DNA of 64,000 nt from Trichinella spiralis. Lineage: Eukaryota > Nematoda > Enoplea > Trichinellida > Trichinellidae. Made by a program: the position numbers and the translations under genes. A model generated the notes under the pieces. It saw only the letters and a list, made by a program, of their open reading frames with translations. It searched no databases and was not told where the DNA came from. The stretch spans positions 3,554,254 through 3,618,253 of the forward strand of contig CM012954.1 of NCBI GenBank assembly GCA_000181795.3. Reading direction: 5' to 3'. Every line of letters begins with the position of its first letter. Within the stretch, counting starts at the first letter, position 1. Shown piece by piece: positions 38,711 through 52,460 of the stretch.

Positions 38711-40644
38711 ATGACCAATTGCTTTTTGTTTTTCTCAGCTTTATTCGCTCTAAGCCAACTCTCTCTTCAACAAGGTATAATTTTTTCTTTTCTTTTTTCG
38801 ATAATAATAATAATAATAATCAGCCAGAGTTTGTTTGTGAAAGGTACACCGAAGCCATTCAATGATTTGGGCAAACTGATGATGGTATCTGTCCACAACA
38901 CTGTAAGAGGAGACGCCACGGATCAGTCGAACGTCCAGTGTCTTGTACGTAGAGCTTCTTTTTCCTCATATTTTTCAAGTGAAACGAAAAATTCCATTCA
39001 TTTTTTCCAATTTTTAAACATTTAATACTTTTCACTGTTTCTGATATAATAATATATATCTTTATCAAAAAACAATGAAAGCAAAAATTGTTGTGTTGTA
39101 ATTGAAATGAATAATAAATGAATACTATTTCGAATTAAGAAATTAAATTCCAGTTTGCTTTCAAAAATGAAGTAAAATGATTTTTTCTTTCAATGGATAA
39201 GAAATTTGAGAATTTTCAATTGTACCGTTTGCTGTGCAATAACGTTCACTTGATTGCCTGGCTAATTGTTACTTTTAGACTAATTGGGATTCAACATTGG
39301 AATCCTATGCTCAAGGTTTAGCGAATAGTTGCAATCGCACTGCCCCTGCCAACCCACCTTATGGCTTGGCTTATTCTTCAGAAATTTCTGAAGCGATCAT
39401 TACACCACAATCTTTTGTTGAAACCCTCGGAAATTCTTTTAGCTTGTTTTATGATCCGACTACTAACCAGTGTGATCCAGCTGACAAAACTGATTGTGAT
39501 ACTGGTCGTCAGGTACGACTTTTAAATAAGTTAATTATCATTTCATAATTGGTTTAAATATTTTACTTTTATAAAATATTACTTCTGTGCAAATGGAATG
39601 CTACAATTATAGATTGTTTGGTATCAAGGAGACAAAGTGGGCTGTGGAAGAGCCAACTGTACAGGAAGAGATTTTGTTGTCTGCGCTTATACATTCCAGT
39701 ATCATTTGAATGTTTTGATTTGAATTTTGTGTATTATTTGTTTTAAATTTTATAGGAGCTCTTTGCAAACTCGTCCATACAGCAGAGATCCATTGGGACC
39801 ATGTGCAAATTGTCCATCAGACAAAACAGTTTGCACAGCAAGACTTTGCTGTAAATTGACTGACATTTCTATGCGGTTGATGATGCTTTTAGTGTGTTTC
39901 TTTTTCAGGCATTCCCGACTCTGATAGTTCTTCAACTCCTTCAACTTCTGTTACGTCATGCGGTGAAAAGCCAGGTAAGCCTAGTTCACTTGTTCACGAT
40001 TATTAGTTTCTTTTGAATATTCCAAGAAATCTACATTTGACAGTTCTTTTAGTATCGTTTCCTGAATGCATGCATGTTTAGCAAACGTAACGTGAAATTC
40101 CTTTTCTTTGTCTACTGCTTCATATGAATATTTTTTTATTTGAAAAATTTGCATTTATTTTGCCTTATTTTCACTCAATGCAATATTGTACATTTAAGCT
40201 AATCTGGTCAACTTGGTTCGTTTCTGGAGCGACGCTTTAACGCAGAACTATCTGGTTACAAGTCAATCTGAAATAAGTGCACTGAGCGCTCAAAGCCGAA
40301 CTTCCAATTTGGGTGCGGTCGGTAAAATTCCACTTCAAACAAGTACCGCTTGTCCTTATTTGACTCCGATCTATAAATTATACGCTGCAAGTGCAACCAG
40401 CAATTATTACATGATTGATTCAAGTTTGAGGCAACAACGCCTGACTGAAGGTTACACTGACCAAGGTGTTATTGGCTATGCTGTACCTGCTCAGCACTTA
40501 TGCAACGCATCAGTTGCAATTTATGAATTCTACTCTCCAGGAAACGGTATTGTTCAAGTTGCGCCAAGTACAGCTCCAGGGGCATTAGCTGGTCAATACA
40601 CTAAATTAGATTACCAAGGCATCAGCTTTTGGATTTGGGAATAA
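38711..40644 (+). CDS. secreted CAP/SCP protein with C-terminal DUF5648-like repeats, copy 1
   Basis: Seven exons: 38711–38774, 38844–38944, 39279–39512, 39613–39698, 39756–39850, 39909–39974 and 40199–40644; 363 residues. Signal peptide MTNCFLFFSALFALSQLSLQ. The CAP domain spans ~25–175, with the N-terminal HNTVRGD motif, the WDSTLESYAQGLANSC helix and a C-terminal block IVWYQGDKVGCGRANC followed by VVCAYTF. A Cys-rich hinge follows (GPCANCPSDKTVCTARLCC), then a Ser/Thr linker. The final ~145 residues are a module of about three related repeats (RFWSDALTQNYLVTSQSEI; IYKLYAASATSNYYMIDSSL; AIYEFYSPGNGIVQVAP) resembling DUF5648. The usual GHYTQ histidine of the CAP family is missing (GRQIVWY). 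Probably exported, perhaps at the host or environment interface; function unknown. AATAAA at 40682. Confidence 0.85.
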
Positions 40645-41286
40645 TTCAAAAATGAGCTTCTTATGTTGCTTAGTTGCCATTAATAAATAAAACTGATTTT
40701 TTGAATTGCATTTTGCAAAAATCGTGTCTAGACAGTTATGTCATCATAATAACAGAGTGTGTTCATTTTGACGACTGCTTACGTTATAAAGCAGTGCTAA
40801 GTCAATATTATTCAACAATTAAAATCATTCTAACAAATAAATTTCTTTTTATTTTTTAAGAAATAAAAATGAAGAAAAAATTATTTTCAAAGCGTATTTC
40901 TAAAATGGGCAGCAATTCTGTAATACAAATTAACTTTAATGAATTCCATCAGTGAATTGTTGTACTTGAATGTCTTTAATTTTTTCTTTCTTTCTTTCTT
41001 TGATGCTGCATTTGCATAAAACTTTCATTACCAATTTAGGAATCAGCCTGACGAAATATCATTTGCGATATTTGAATTTCATAGATTTTCGCTTGTACTT
41101 TGCTGTCCACTTTAAGCATTTTTGTTTTGTTAATTGACAGGGCTGTTCATTTAATAGGTAATCATTAAAACGCGACTTTCAGCATTGAAATGGTTAACAG
41201 AAGAAGCAATGAAAAATAAAAAATGCGAAATAGTAATGAGCATTTGCAGATTCTGAGCAAATATGCCAGTTTAAATAATCTTTTTC

Positions 41287-41292
41287 TATAAA
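41287..41292 (+). promoter_or_regulatory. TATA box of CAP gene 2
   Basis: CTATAAAAGT, starting 54 bp before the start codon of the second CAP gene. Confidence 0.65.
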
Positions 41293-41340
41293 AGTCTTTC
41301 ATCTAAACTTGTCAAATTGTCCAATTCGGAATTCACTGCC

Positions 41341-43123
41341 ATGGTATTGTTAGCTTTACTTCTAATTCTTACAGTCTCTTTCGGATATTCTTACACCCTG
41401 AGTATTACCTTTATATTTAAATTTTCTCTTTCAGAATAACAGAATTGTTATTTATTTTACAGGAGCAACTCCTGTTTCTTTTAGCGAGGCAGAAAAGATT
41501 AACTTGTTCTTCAATTCGGATCAAGTCAAATGTAATATACCATTTGGAATTAGAGGACACTGCAAAGTGAGCATTTATGTTATCATATTTTCCATTCTAA
41601 ATTATTCTTACAAGTTCATTTTTCTTCAAAACAATACTTTGCTCTTAATCATTCATTTACAGTTTCAATGGGATGCATCTTTGGAAAAGTACGCACAAAC
41701 GATGGCCAATTCTTGTAGCAGCATTAAAATGGCCGAAAGTTCTGCTATGAAAAACTTTTCCAACTTGTTCTATCGTAATTATGATTGTCGTGCGAACATT
41801 TCCGAAGAAAATTTATTAAAAAATCACAACCAAGATGTTGAAGTATGAATTTCCATCGTTTTTTCCTTTGAATTTTGCTCAAAATATTCTTTTTTTTATT
41901 CCAGATATTTTGGTCAGAAGTAGAGAAATTAGGATGCGGAAGGAGCATTTGTGAAAATGGAATCTCTATTGTTTGCGCTTATTTGACTGCAAAGTAATTT
42001 CAACTTTTATAAAACAAGAAGAGAACAAATCTGATGAATTTTTATATTACAAAATTTTAGTAATAATTCCATTATGCATGTTTCTCTTGAAATGAACAAG
42101 AAGAACTTTCAAAAAGAAACGAGTTTGATATGCAAATTACTAACTGCTTCTTAATAATGTTGTCTTTTTCTTTCAGTGTGCAATTCAACGGCATCATCAT
42201 CCACCTTGGATAATTCCTTAACAACAAGTGAGTAAATTATCAGTTTGCCATTTACCATTTGTCGTATCAGTTTTAATTATATTAACAATGGTAAAGCAAA
42301 ATTCTTTTCAATTATCCAATAATACTTGTAACAGATGAAATGCAAGTCCTGTGTGATTTTTCTTTGAAATAATTATTTGAATAATACTGTACTTTTGCAG
42401 CTATAAACCAATTGATAAAATATTTCTTTTCTATATGCTTTAAGGTCATCTTCATTATCTTGACAAGCCTTTGGGAAGCTGCGGAAGTGTTCTAAGTGAG
42501 TTCAAAGCATGCTATTCTTTTTGTTTTTTCTGATTCTATTTTATTTAAATTCATCTGACTGAATTTGATTAAAAGTGATTGTTGATTGAACATTGTCATT
42601 AGTGAAGTTGTGAATTTTTTAAATCTAAAAAGTCAAAAGTGCATTTGTTTGATGATTTTGTTGTATTTTTTCAGATAATCTGGTGAATTTGCACCGATTT
42701 TGGAGCGACAGAAGAACACAAAATTACCTAGTTACAAATCCAGCTGAAATAGAGAGACTCAGAAAACGGAAGAAGATGATTGATCTCGGAATAATTGGGA
42801 AACTTGCCTTCGGGCCAAGTTTAGCATGCCCTTATTTGCTTCCAGTGTATCGCTTGTTTGCAAGAAGAGCAACTAGCAATTATTACATGGTAAACAGAGA
42901 TTTGATGAAGCGACGACTACAAGAAGGGTACGTTTTAAAAGAAATCATTGGTTATGCGGTTTCTGCTCAACATTTGTGTGGTGCTTCAATGCCAATGTAT
43001 GAATTTTACGCTAAAAATAGTGGAATCATCCAAGTAGAACCTGCAACTGCTATTGGCGCACTTGATGGTATGTTCGGGAATTTGAGTTGGCAAGGTATAA
43101 GTTTTTGGCTGTGGAATCCTTAA
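41341..43123 (+). CDS. secreted CAP/SCP protein with C-terminal DUF5648-like repeats, copy 2 (divergent)
   Basis: Proposed exons: 41341–41401, 41463–41566, 41663–41842, 41905–41993, 42061–42122, 42177–42227, 42445–42495 and 42675–43123; 348 residues, phases consistent. Signal peptide MVLLALLLILTVSFGYSYTL. The CAP domain is degraded: the HNxxR motif is absent (FFNSDQVKC), the middle is shortened, and only WDASLEKYAQTMANSC and KLGCGRSIC remain typical. The exon for the Cys-rich hinge lacks all the hinge cysteines and uses a weak donor. The C-terminal module is well kept (FWSDRRTQNYLVTNPAEI, RRATSNYYMVNRDLMKRRL, GISFWLWNP). Either a functionally shifted paralogue or an early pseudogene. Intron positions match copies 1 and 3, with one extra linker exon. 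Confidence 0.7.
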
Positions 43124-44551
43124 ATGAAATGAAAATGTGAATTCCATTTGAATATGCCACTTTGAAATGAATCATTTTATCTATTAAACAAAGTAAAATT
43201 TCAAAAACTGTTCGCTAAATTTAAGACACTGCTTTGATAGAGTATTTTTTTATTTTTATATTAATTTCTTTATTTTTATTGCATCATCTTATTTAATCAC
43301 TTTTTATTCTATGTCAATTTATATATATATATATATTACTACGCCGCATGTAAGTAAATGTCATTTCACATTGGATTCGTTTTATGAGATGACTTAATTT
43401 TAAAGAAAAATATTCTTTTAGTAAACTGTAAAAAACTGCACAATCGCTGAACAGGAGTGCAATCGCCACAATAGTGGTGATATAACGTACTAAAATATTT
43501 TTCAAACGAGAGTAATTTTGTTTAATGGAATATTCAACATTTTAATTAATATAATATAAAATCATAATATTTTTTATATAATTCATAATAAAAAAATATG
43601 AAAGCATATGCAAAAACAGTCGACGTTTAGTAAAACAGCAGTTTTATTTTTACTGTTACATAATTTTCTTTTAATACCGTATGCATGTTAAAAGTAAATA
43701 TTACTTGTAAAAAAGTAATTTATAAAACTTTTTATAATTTGAACAAGGAATTTTTGTAAAATAAAATGTTTGTGCAAGTATTCTTTAATTTACCTTGCAT
43801 TTAGAACAAATTTTACTGGAACGGAAAATTGCGCTGACCCGCAATATGCCCAATTTTTAGGTTGTTTTTTCCTTGTAAAGAGAAGCTTAAAAATATTTTT
43901 TATTTGAATTTTAAAAACTTTACAAGAAATGTATTTTATTGTCATAGCTGACATACTGTCATGGCCGCTTAAGAGACTGCTTGTTTTTTTTGAGAAATTC
44001 TTTATACGTCATGATGGCACATCATAATCACAATGTCTTTACGTTTTAACATCATTTTTGACAAAATCGAATGCTTACAGAACAATTTTTTATATCTTAT
44101 GGCTATATTATTTTGATAATTTTAAGAAAACATTAAAATTCGAAAAGAAAATAAATTTAGTTTAATATATTTTGTCCAACAGTGTAATTTCTTTTTCAAA
44201 CCAATATGAATTTTATGATCCAGATATGAGTTTTAATAAACATTTTACTTTTTATTTCTTACTTTATATCAAATTGAGCATTTCATACAATAAGTAATAC
44301 AAATAATAGGATATAATGAGATATTGTATGATGAAGATTTGCATTTATAAAAGTGATAGGTTGAAAATTTTATTGATCATAAGTGAATTATTAATTGTGA
44401 AATATATGAATTTGATTTCGATTCTAATGACAGAAAAACGATGATTCAGCTTCAGTTGGAAAGTATGCAAAAGAAATTGCATTAGTGTAACATCTGACAT
44501 GTCCAAATAAATTGGAATGTCCGCATCAAGTACGAACTGTGCACCTGAATT
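43124..44551. other. AT-rich intergenic region between CAP copies 2 and 3
   Basis: Very AT-rich sequence with a short TA run near 43320. Nothing else supportable was seen. Confidence 0.6.
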
Positions 44552-44557
44552 TATAAA
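44552..44557 (+). promoter_or_regulatory. TATA box of CAP gene 3
   Basis: TTATAAAAAT, starting 48 bp before the start codon of the third CAP gene. Confidence 0.6.
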
Positions 44558-44599
44558 AATAAATAACTGCTGAAAACGCGTCTTATCAACCACTTCAAA

Positions 44600-46155
44600 A
44601 TGTACTTAATCGGAATAATTTCACTTGAGTTTTTGTTTGTCGCCTTTTCAAATGAACAGGGTAATAATAATTTTCAAATGGACAATTTTTCATTTTCAAA
44701 ATTCCTTCATTATTCAGGTATTCCAAATCCATTCGTTGGAGCAGAGCAAGCCGAGCTTGTTACTTATCACAATCTGTACAGAGCTGATTTCACCGCTCAA
44801 AATTCCGAATGCTTTGTAAGTTGAAATTTCTGAACTCCAATAATGAAGTGCTATGCTTTTCAATACATATGTAATATTATATTTTTCAAATGTTACAGTT
44901 ATTTTGTGATTATTCATTAAATATATCGAATTGAAGCATAAATACAGCACTTTTTTAGCGTGGATGGCAAAATAAATTCGCTCGAATTGCTCAACAATTG
45001 GCCAACACTTGTCAGAGAGTACGTCCTGATAATATTACTTACGGCATTTCATTTTCCAACATCACTACTACGGAAGTATCACCGATAAATTTTGTTCAAG
45101 ATGTTTGGCAGGATTTTCAAAATATTTACACTTATAATGACGACAAATGCAGCACAGCTGACAATGAACGGTGCATCAACGGCAAACAAGTGAATTGCAC
45201 AAACTTTTTTCTTCATTCATAATTGCATATTGGTGAACTTGCTGTTTAGATGTTCTGGTATCAAGCAGAATACCTCGGCTGTGGTAGAGCTAAATGTGGT
45301 GATTCGGATTTCGGTGTCTGCGTTTACACTTACAAGTAATAAAGATCATTACAACAATAATGATCAACATTTCCTATTTTTACTTACTTTTCAGGGCCAA
45401 TTTTCACCATCGTCCATTTCTTTATTATCCTGGTTCAGGACCATGCATTTTTTGCAGTAGCAAGAAATCATCATGCATTACCAATTTATGCTGTAAAGTT
45501 CGATCTTTCTTATTTTGCAAAACTACAAGCCTCTTGTTGCAGGTGCCAAAGGTTCTAGTGGTTTTGATTCCTGCGGTTCACAACCGAGTGAGTGAAATTT
45601 CAATAATTCATTTCTAATGTTACACAAATAAATTATTTTACTGATACATCTACGCGTAATAGTAAATTTGTTAAATGTTCATTACTAGGTGAGCTAATTC
45701 CATTGGTACGATTATATAACCAGCCAATGTCTAGAAATGTGTTGGATACGGCAGATTACAGAATTTTGTTGTGGCAAATTACCAGTGGTACCAGTGACTT
45801 GGGAATTATTGGAAAAGTAGCAAAATTCAATGATGAAAGCTGTCCCTTTCTGAAACCAATATATCAGCTTTACAGCTTTCATTTTAATAGTAACTATTAC
45901 GTTATAGATAAAAATTTATTAAAGCAACGTATAGCTGATGGTTGGGTACCACAAGGCAAAATTGGATATGCTGTAAATGGGGAAAATGTGTGCAACGCAA
46001 CAATACCAGTATATGAATTTTTCAACAGTCGATACGGAATTTTGCAAGTTCAGAATACAACTGACATATCCGACCTTTTGGCAAGAAGAAAATATCCAGA
46101 GTACATATGGCATGGTATTAGCTTTTGGATCTGGGAAGGCGGTATTGCACAATAA
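44600..46155 (+). CDS. secreted CAP/SCP protein with C-terminal DUF5648-like repeats, copy 3
   Basis: Seven exons with the same phases as copy 1: 44600–44660, 44718–44815, 44959–45189, 45250–45335, 45395–45492, 45543–45587 and 45689–46155; 361 residues. Signal peptide MYLIGIISLEFLFVAFSNEQ. CAP motifs: HNLYRADF, FARIAQQLANTC, MFWYQAEYLGCGRAKC, VCVYTY. Cys-rich hinge: GPCIFCSSKKSSCITNLCC. The C-terminal repeat module has VRLYNQPMSRNVLDTADY, IYQLYSFHFNSNYYVIDKNL, PVYEFFNSRYGILQVQN and ends GISFWIWEGGIAQ. As in copy 1, the GHYTQ histidine is replaced (GKQMFWY). The stop codon TAA is embedded in an AATAAA hexamer (46151–46156); another AATAAA lies near 46368. Same inferred role as copy 1. Confidence 0.85.
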
Positions 46156-48016
46156 ATTTGATTGTAACTTATTCAAAAAAATAAGATCTTCATTCCAAGG
46201 AAGAAATTTTGCAGTTTATTTGCAGAAATTTTACTCATCTATTGCCGTCTGCGTTAACAATTTCGTGCGATAATAATTTTTTGTACACTTCAGTTACATT
46301 GCCAAGTGATGTGCATTTGTGATGCCCGCACATCCGTGTGCATTATGAAAAAAATTGTTGAACTCTAATAAATCAGTGAATTTTATAAAAGATTATCGCA
46401 AATGAAGTATAGCTGAGCTGTAAGCAATATGACAAATTTTTACTTTACACCGCTATTGTTCTTTTTCTGAATACAAATTGAACTATTTATTTGTTTGATA
46501 CTCAGTTCAAAATTTCGGGGGTCGTTGCATAGCGCATAGCGCGTGGGTCGAGTAATTTAGCATGCGTTTAGTTCGTTATGCAAATTTTTGATTTGTATGC
46601 TTTACGCAAATTTATTGTGCAAGCCTTATCTTCAAGAAATTGTTCTAAATGAATTTCCCATTGCACTTGATCAGTTTCATTTTAATTCGACCAGTAAAGA
46701 TTCTCGTGGAAGTTTGCACATTAGCTACACTTTCATTATTATAGTAAGTTTATTGTTTATTGTAAATCGAAATTGTAATTTTTGCTTAAACTTAATTCAC
46801 AGCTCTGATAGAGTTAAATTAAAAGCTCGATAATGTAATAAACAAAGAAAGCAGTGATTTTGTTTAATAATATCAACCACCACTGGCTAATTTTGGTTGT
46901 TATATTTACTACTGCTCTTTCTGGTAACAATTTGTTCACTCATGTTGTGCATCAACTGCATTTAGAAGCTGCCATCGTCTCATGTGTAGCATGTTTTACA
47001 TAACAGTACTTATTATTTCGTATTCGAGTGTTTCTGTATGTCCATTCTTACATTTTATAATCATTCTCTTGAATGCTGTTTAAATTTAATGCCGAATCGA
47101 GTAGCATTAGGCATTTATTTAACGAACTGAGTCACTTTTGGGTATAGTTTACATTACTTTGATAAGCTAAGCTGCTAACTGTCAATTTGAATATTGAGTA
47201 CAATTTTTCCCTCACAAGAATTTCATAAATTTTTGTCAAATTTTCACAATTTGTGTAATTTTTTGTTTGTCATGAATTTTGTAATGCATTGCAATTTTAT
47301 GCGATCAAAAGTATCTGCAAAAAGAACACGCAGGAACATATTACAGTAGGTGCAGTAGTTTTCCACGTCACCACTGTGCGTGCGTAGGTGCGTTCCCGCG
47401 TTCTTTCCGTGTGCATTGTCTCTCTGTGTGTGTAATATCGTGTGCGTTATACATTAGCTTGGTATTGTGTTGTCATTACAAGTAAAGTCTCTGCATATAT
47501 CAATCAGTTCACATTCACAACAATTTTGTTAGAAAATTTTGTCAACGTTGCACATTCATCATTTACCATATACTGTAAATGTAATATTCCAAAAACTGAC
47601 CATAGTAATCATGAAAATGTAATTATTTTCAATTGGAAATTTAATCTGCGGCGAAATATATGTACAAGTTTAGACAAATAGATTATTGAATAATTTTTTA
47701 CATGTTATGATACTTAAGTTATATTTACTGTATACTTATAAAGTACTGTTTTACATTGAATGATGAAAAAGAACTTTTTTTTCAAGCAGTCTTTTTTGAC
47801 AGTATATTTTAATTTTAATTTATTGTATTATAATATAAAATTGAGTAATTTTTTCCTGGAAATGATATTTATTTGCGGCTGTTATTCTAATTTTGGAGGC
47901 ATGTTGATGATTCTGACAATTATGTTATAACAACGCTCTATTATCATGTCACAGTTCTCTTTATAAAGTATTCGTGATAAACAGAAAGAGACGTAAATAA
48001 TAAGTGGGCAATCATA
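46156..48016. other. AT-rich intergenic region
   Basis: No gene supported. A somewhat less AT-rich stretch at about 46510–46560 contains the repeated motif GCATAGCGC. A short frame at about 46620–46800 ends in a hydrophobic run but has no splice context or family signal. Confidence 0.5.
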
Positions 48017-49960
48017 TTAAAAATTCTCCTGCAATATACCAATAATATTAGCATCGTCCTGGATAAACTGTCGAGCACGTTCTTCTTCAACATTCAACTA
48101 AATAGTAAGAACTGGGTGAAATCGGGAATTACAACACCAAAGTATTACTAACCTTGTATTCTTTGCTTTTATTCGCCAATACCAAGATACTATTGCTTTC
48201 CATTAGCTCGCACGCGTTCTGCACTTCAGAACAAGTCAATTTCGGCACATTCACTTTCTGGCACACTGTCGTGTAATCTTTGTATAGCTGTAATGATTCC
48301 AAATCAAATTTATGCTAAGCTAAATTATTTTCAACGTACCGTCATCACGGAGAACTGTTTTCGCCGACTCCGACGACGCATACGCAAAATGATAGCCAGG
48401 ATCAACTTTTGTTGGAAAGGCAATGTCGAAGCACTTAGCTCAAACCGACGCTCAAACACCTCTGTAACTGTATTCGCCACATGGGCACTGTCTATTACTT
48501 TGCTCTTATCATTGCATGCCGAAGCACAGCCATTTTGCAGAGAAATTTTACACATATCCAGTGCCTTTCGAATGTCACCAGTAACAGCAGATACTTTCCT
48601 GGCGCAATATTCCAAAGCTTGTCGATCAACAATGTCTGTACTCTGTAAACGTATTGTGTAAGAACTTATTCGGAGAAAACGTAAAAATAACAAAAGCAAC
48701 CTCAAGTCTTTTCTGCAAAATAAATGCCACCTGATCTTTGCTGTAAGGAGTGAAATGCAACAGTTGAGGTGTTTTCTTCGCTTGCAACTTCAACTTCGGC
48801 AATTCACGGTCAATCATGTCAAACGCATTAGCAATGCCTGAACAAATAAATTATAATGTACGTGCTTTTTACAAAAGGAAAGCAAAAATGTCACCAATCA
48901 AAATTATTTTTTCGCTAACATCGGGCCAGCAAAATGTTCGGTACAACATTGAATTGCTATTGCCGCAGAGACAGTCTATCTCGTCCAGGCAAATAATTCT
49001 AAAATACGGTTAATATTGCAAATGTTCCAGGAAAATTGTGAAAAATGTGTTACTTACAGTGCGTGATTCAGTTTTTTGAAATGTTTTTCCAAGGCAAAAA
49101 TAAGCGCTTGAACATTTTTTCCTTTCATACGCAAACCAATATTCTCAGCAAGAAGACGGAACAAATTCAGAGGGCTTTTAGCATTCATGCAGTTCAAAAA
49201 CACAATATTAACATCTTCATGAGTCTTCTAAAAAGTTGACCACAAATAATAACTGCTCATATAGAGAAAACAGTGAACTCACCTTGACCTGATTTATAAC
49301 AGCTGTGACCGACATTGTCTTGCCCGTCCCTGGATATCCAGCAATATACAAACTTCCTGAACTTTCATTTTTGATGCAGTGCGTTATGAAAGTGGATATT
49401 TGATCAATTTCTTTTTCTCGACAGTATATATCCAGTTTAGCGGTAAAGCGTAACATCTTCATTGCTTTCAAAACAGATTCATCTAAAAAATATCATAAAT
49501 GTTCAGAGAGAACTGTTTCGCCTTTCAAGAAATGAAATGCGCCAAATTTAATACAAACTACCACTCACTTTTCTCTGTAGTACACCGATTTTCGTTAAGC
49601 AAATCATTTTCAAAAGTCAAAGACTTCGGAATTGACTTCCTGGTAAATTTGGGCGTTAACAACAACGAATCATCTTTCGGAGTATCCGTCAGTTTATCAT
49701 TTTTGCGAGAGTAAAAGTTCTCAGAACTGATCAGCAGTGACCTGGCTTCTTTATTTGGTTTTTTCCCTGATTCAAATTCCTCTGAAATAAATTGAAAGAA
49801 AGTGAACAAACTGAACTGTTGACGGTTCAAAGTTGGCAATACCTTCGTTAATCTCACGACATCGCTTCTGTCGCCTAACTGGAATAGAAGGAGTTGATAA
49901 TGTCGAATCTTCAACTTGTTTAGCACGTGTGTAAGATCGAGTAACCCTGCGTACCATCAT
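48017..49960 (-). CDS. CDC6: CDC6 replication-licensing AAA+ ATPase
   Basis: Loads the MCM2–7 helicase with ORC and CDT1 in G1, in the nucleus. Nine exons: 49960–49843, 49781–49569, 49482–49283, 49227–49058, 48998–48895, 48837–48701, 48642–48340, 48287–48153 and 48097–48017; 486 residues with matching phases (human CDC6 is about 560). Walker A GYPGTGKT is at ~159–166, Walker B LDEID at ~238–242, sensor 1 in ILIGIANAFDMIDR, and sensor 2 ARKVSAVTGDIRKALD at ~328–343. A C-terminal winged helix follows (LYKDYTTVCQKVNVPKLTCS). The N-terminal ~110 residues are basic and Ser/Thr-Pro rich (TRSYTRAK, STPSIPVRRQKR, TPKDDS, LTPKFTRK), consistent with CDK-regulated sites. No BAH domain, so CDC6 rather than ORC1. 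Divergent from QPCT. Confidence 0.95.
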
Positions 49961-50791
49961 GTTCAGCTATCCGACCAACTTCGCTGTATAAGAAAACAAG
50001 GAACAATACAAAAGGTCTACTGTATATATTTCACGCGCGAAAACAAGTACCTAAGTTACTTAAATTACCGTATAACAAAGAAAATAGGTTAATTATTGTT
50101 TACAAATTCCAATGGCATAAAAATCATATAAATTTAATTTTTAATTTAAAAGTAACAGAATACATTAAATTGGTATATTTATAATTATTTTAATAATGAA
50201 TAAAGGAATGATGATTATGGTTACAGTATCTATTGTTCTTTGCTAAATTGCTTTAAAATTAAATATTATTAAAAATATGTATTAAAAAAAAAAATATATA
50301 TATATGTTCAGGAATAAATTTGATCTATTCAAAGTGCCAATACTTTATCTTTTTTACGTTTTTAATTTTTTATTGAGAACTGTTTATACTTGTGTTTTAA
50401 TTATGTAGAAATTTTTATTTTATGCAGTGAATAATGTTCCATTTCATATAGAATGTTGAGAATAATGAAAGTAAAGTAATGGCTAAAGGAGCAACGATTT
50501 CCAGACTTTTAAAATTTGACTAGATTATTTTTTTTCATTAATACATTACCGTAAGCGTTACTGTACTTTTATATAACATTAAAAATCGTCATTTGATGTA
50601 ATGTTTGTTAAGGCTTTGCCACTTTGAGCATTGTTTAAAAATGAGTAGCTTTGTTAATTTGCTTGTTGAAAGAACTGCTTGTTCACCTGTTTGTTTCAGC
50701 AAACATATGTCTCGTCTACAATTAAACCTAATTTAATCGAAAACAGTCATTCACTAACCAGATCATTTGATGAAACAGATTGTTTTTCGAG
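49961..50791. other. divergent promoter region between CDC6 and QPCT
   Basis: AT-rich, 830 bp, with a short AT run at about 50295–50305. No TATAAA at a useful position, as for the other housekeeping genes here. Confidence 0.5.

Positions 50792-52460
<1,669 letters not shown>

Noticed and set aside
46510-46565. possible tRNA or structured RNA (GCATAGCGCATAGCGCG)
   Set aside because: No A-box/B-box spacing or cloverleaf could be drawn; it is a short direct repeat only.
46588-46833. 81-codon ORF ending in a hydrophobic run
   Set aside because: Could suggest a membrane or GPI-anchor tail, but no splice partner, promoter or homology could be seen.
48017-49960. ORC1 instead of CDC6
   Set aside because: No BAH domain, size about 486 residues and sequence around the Walker, sensor and winged-helix motifs fit CDC6 better.
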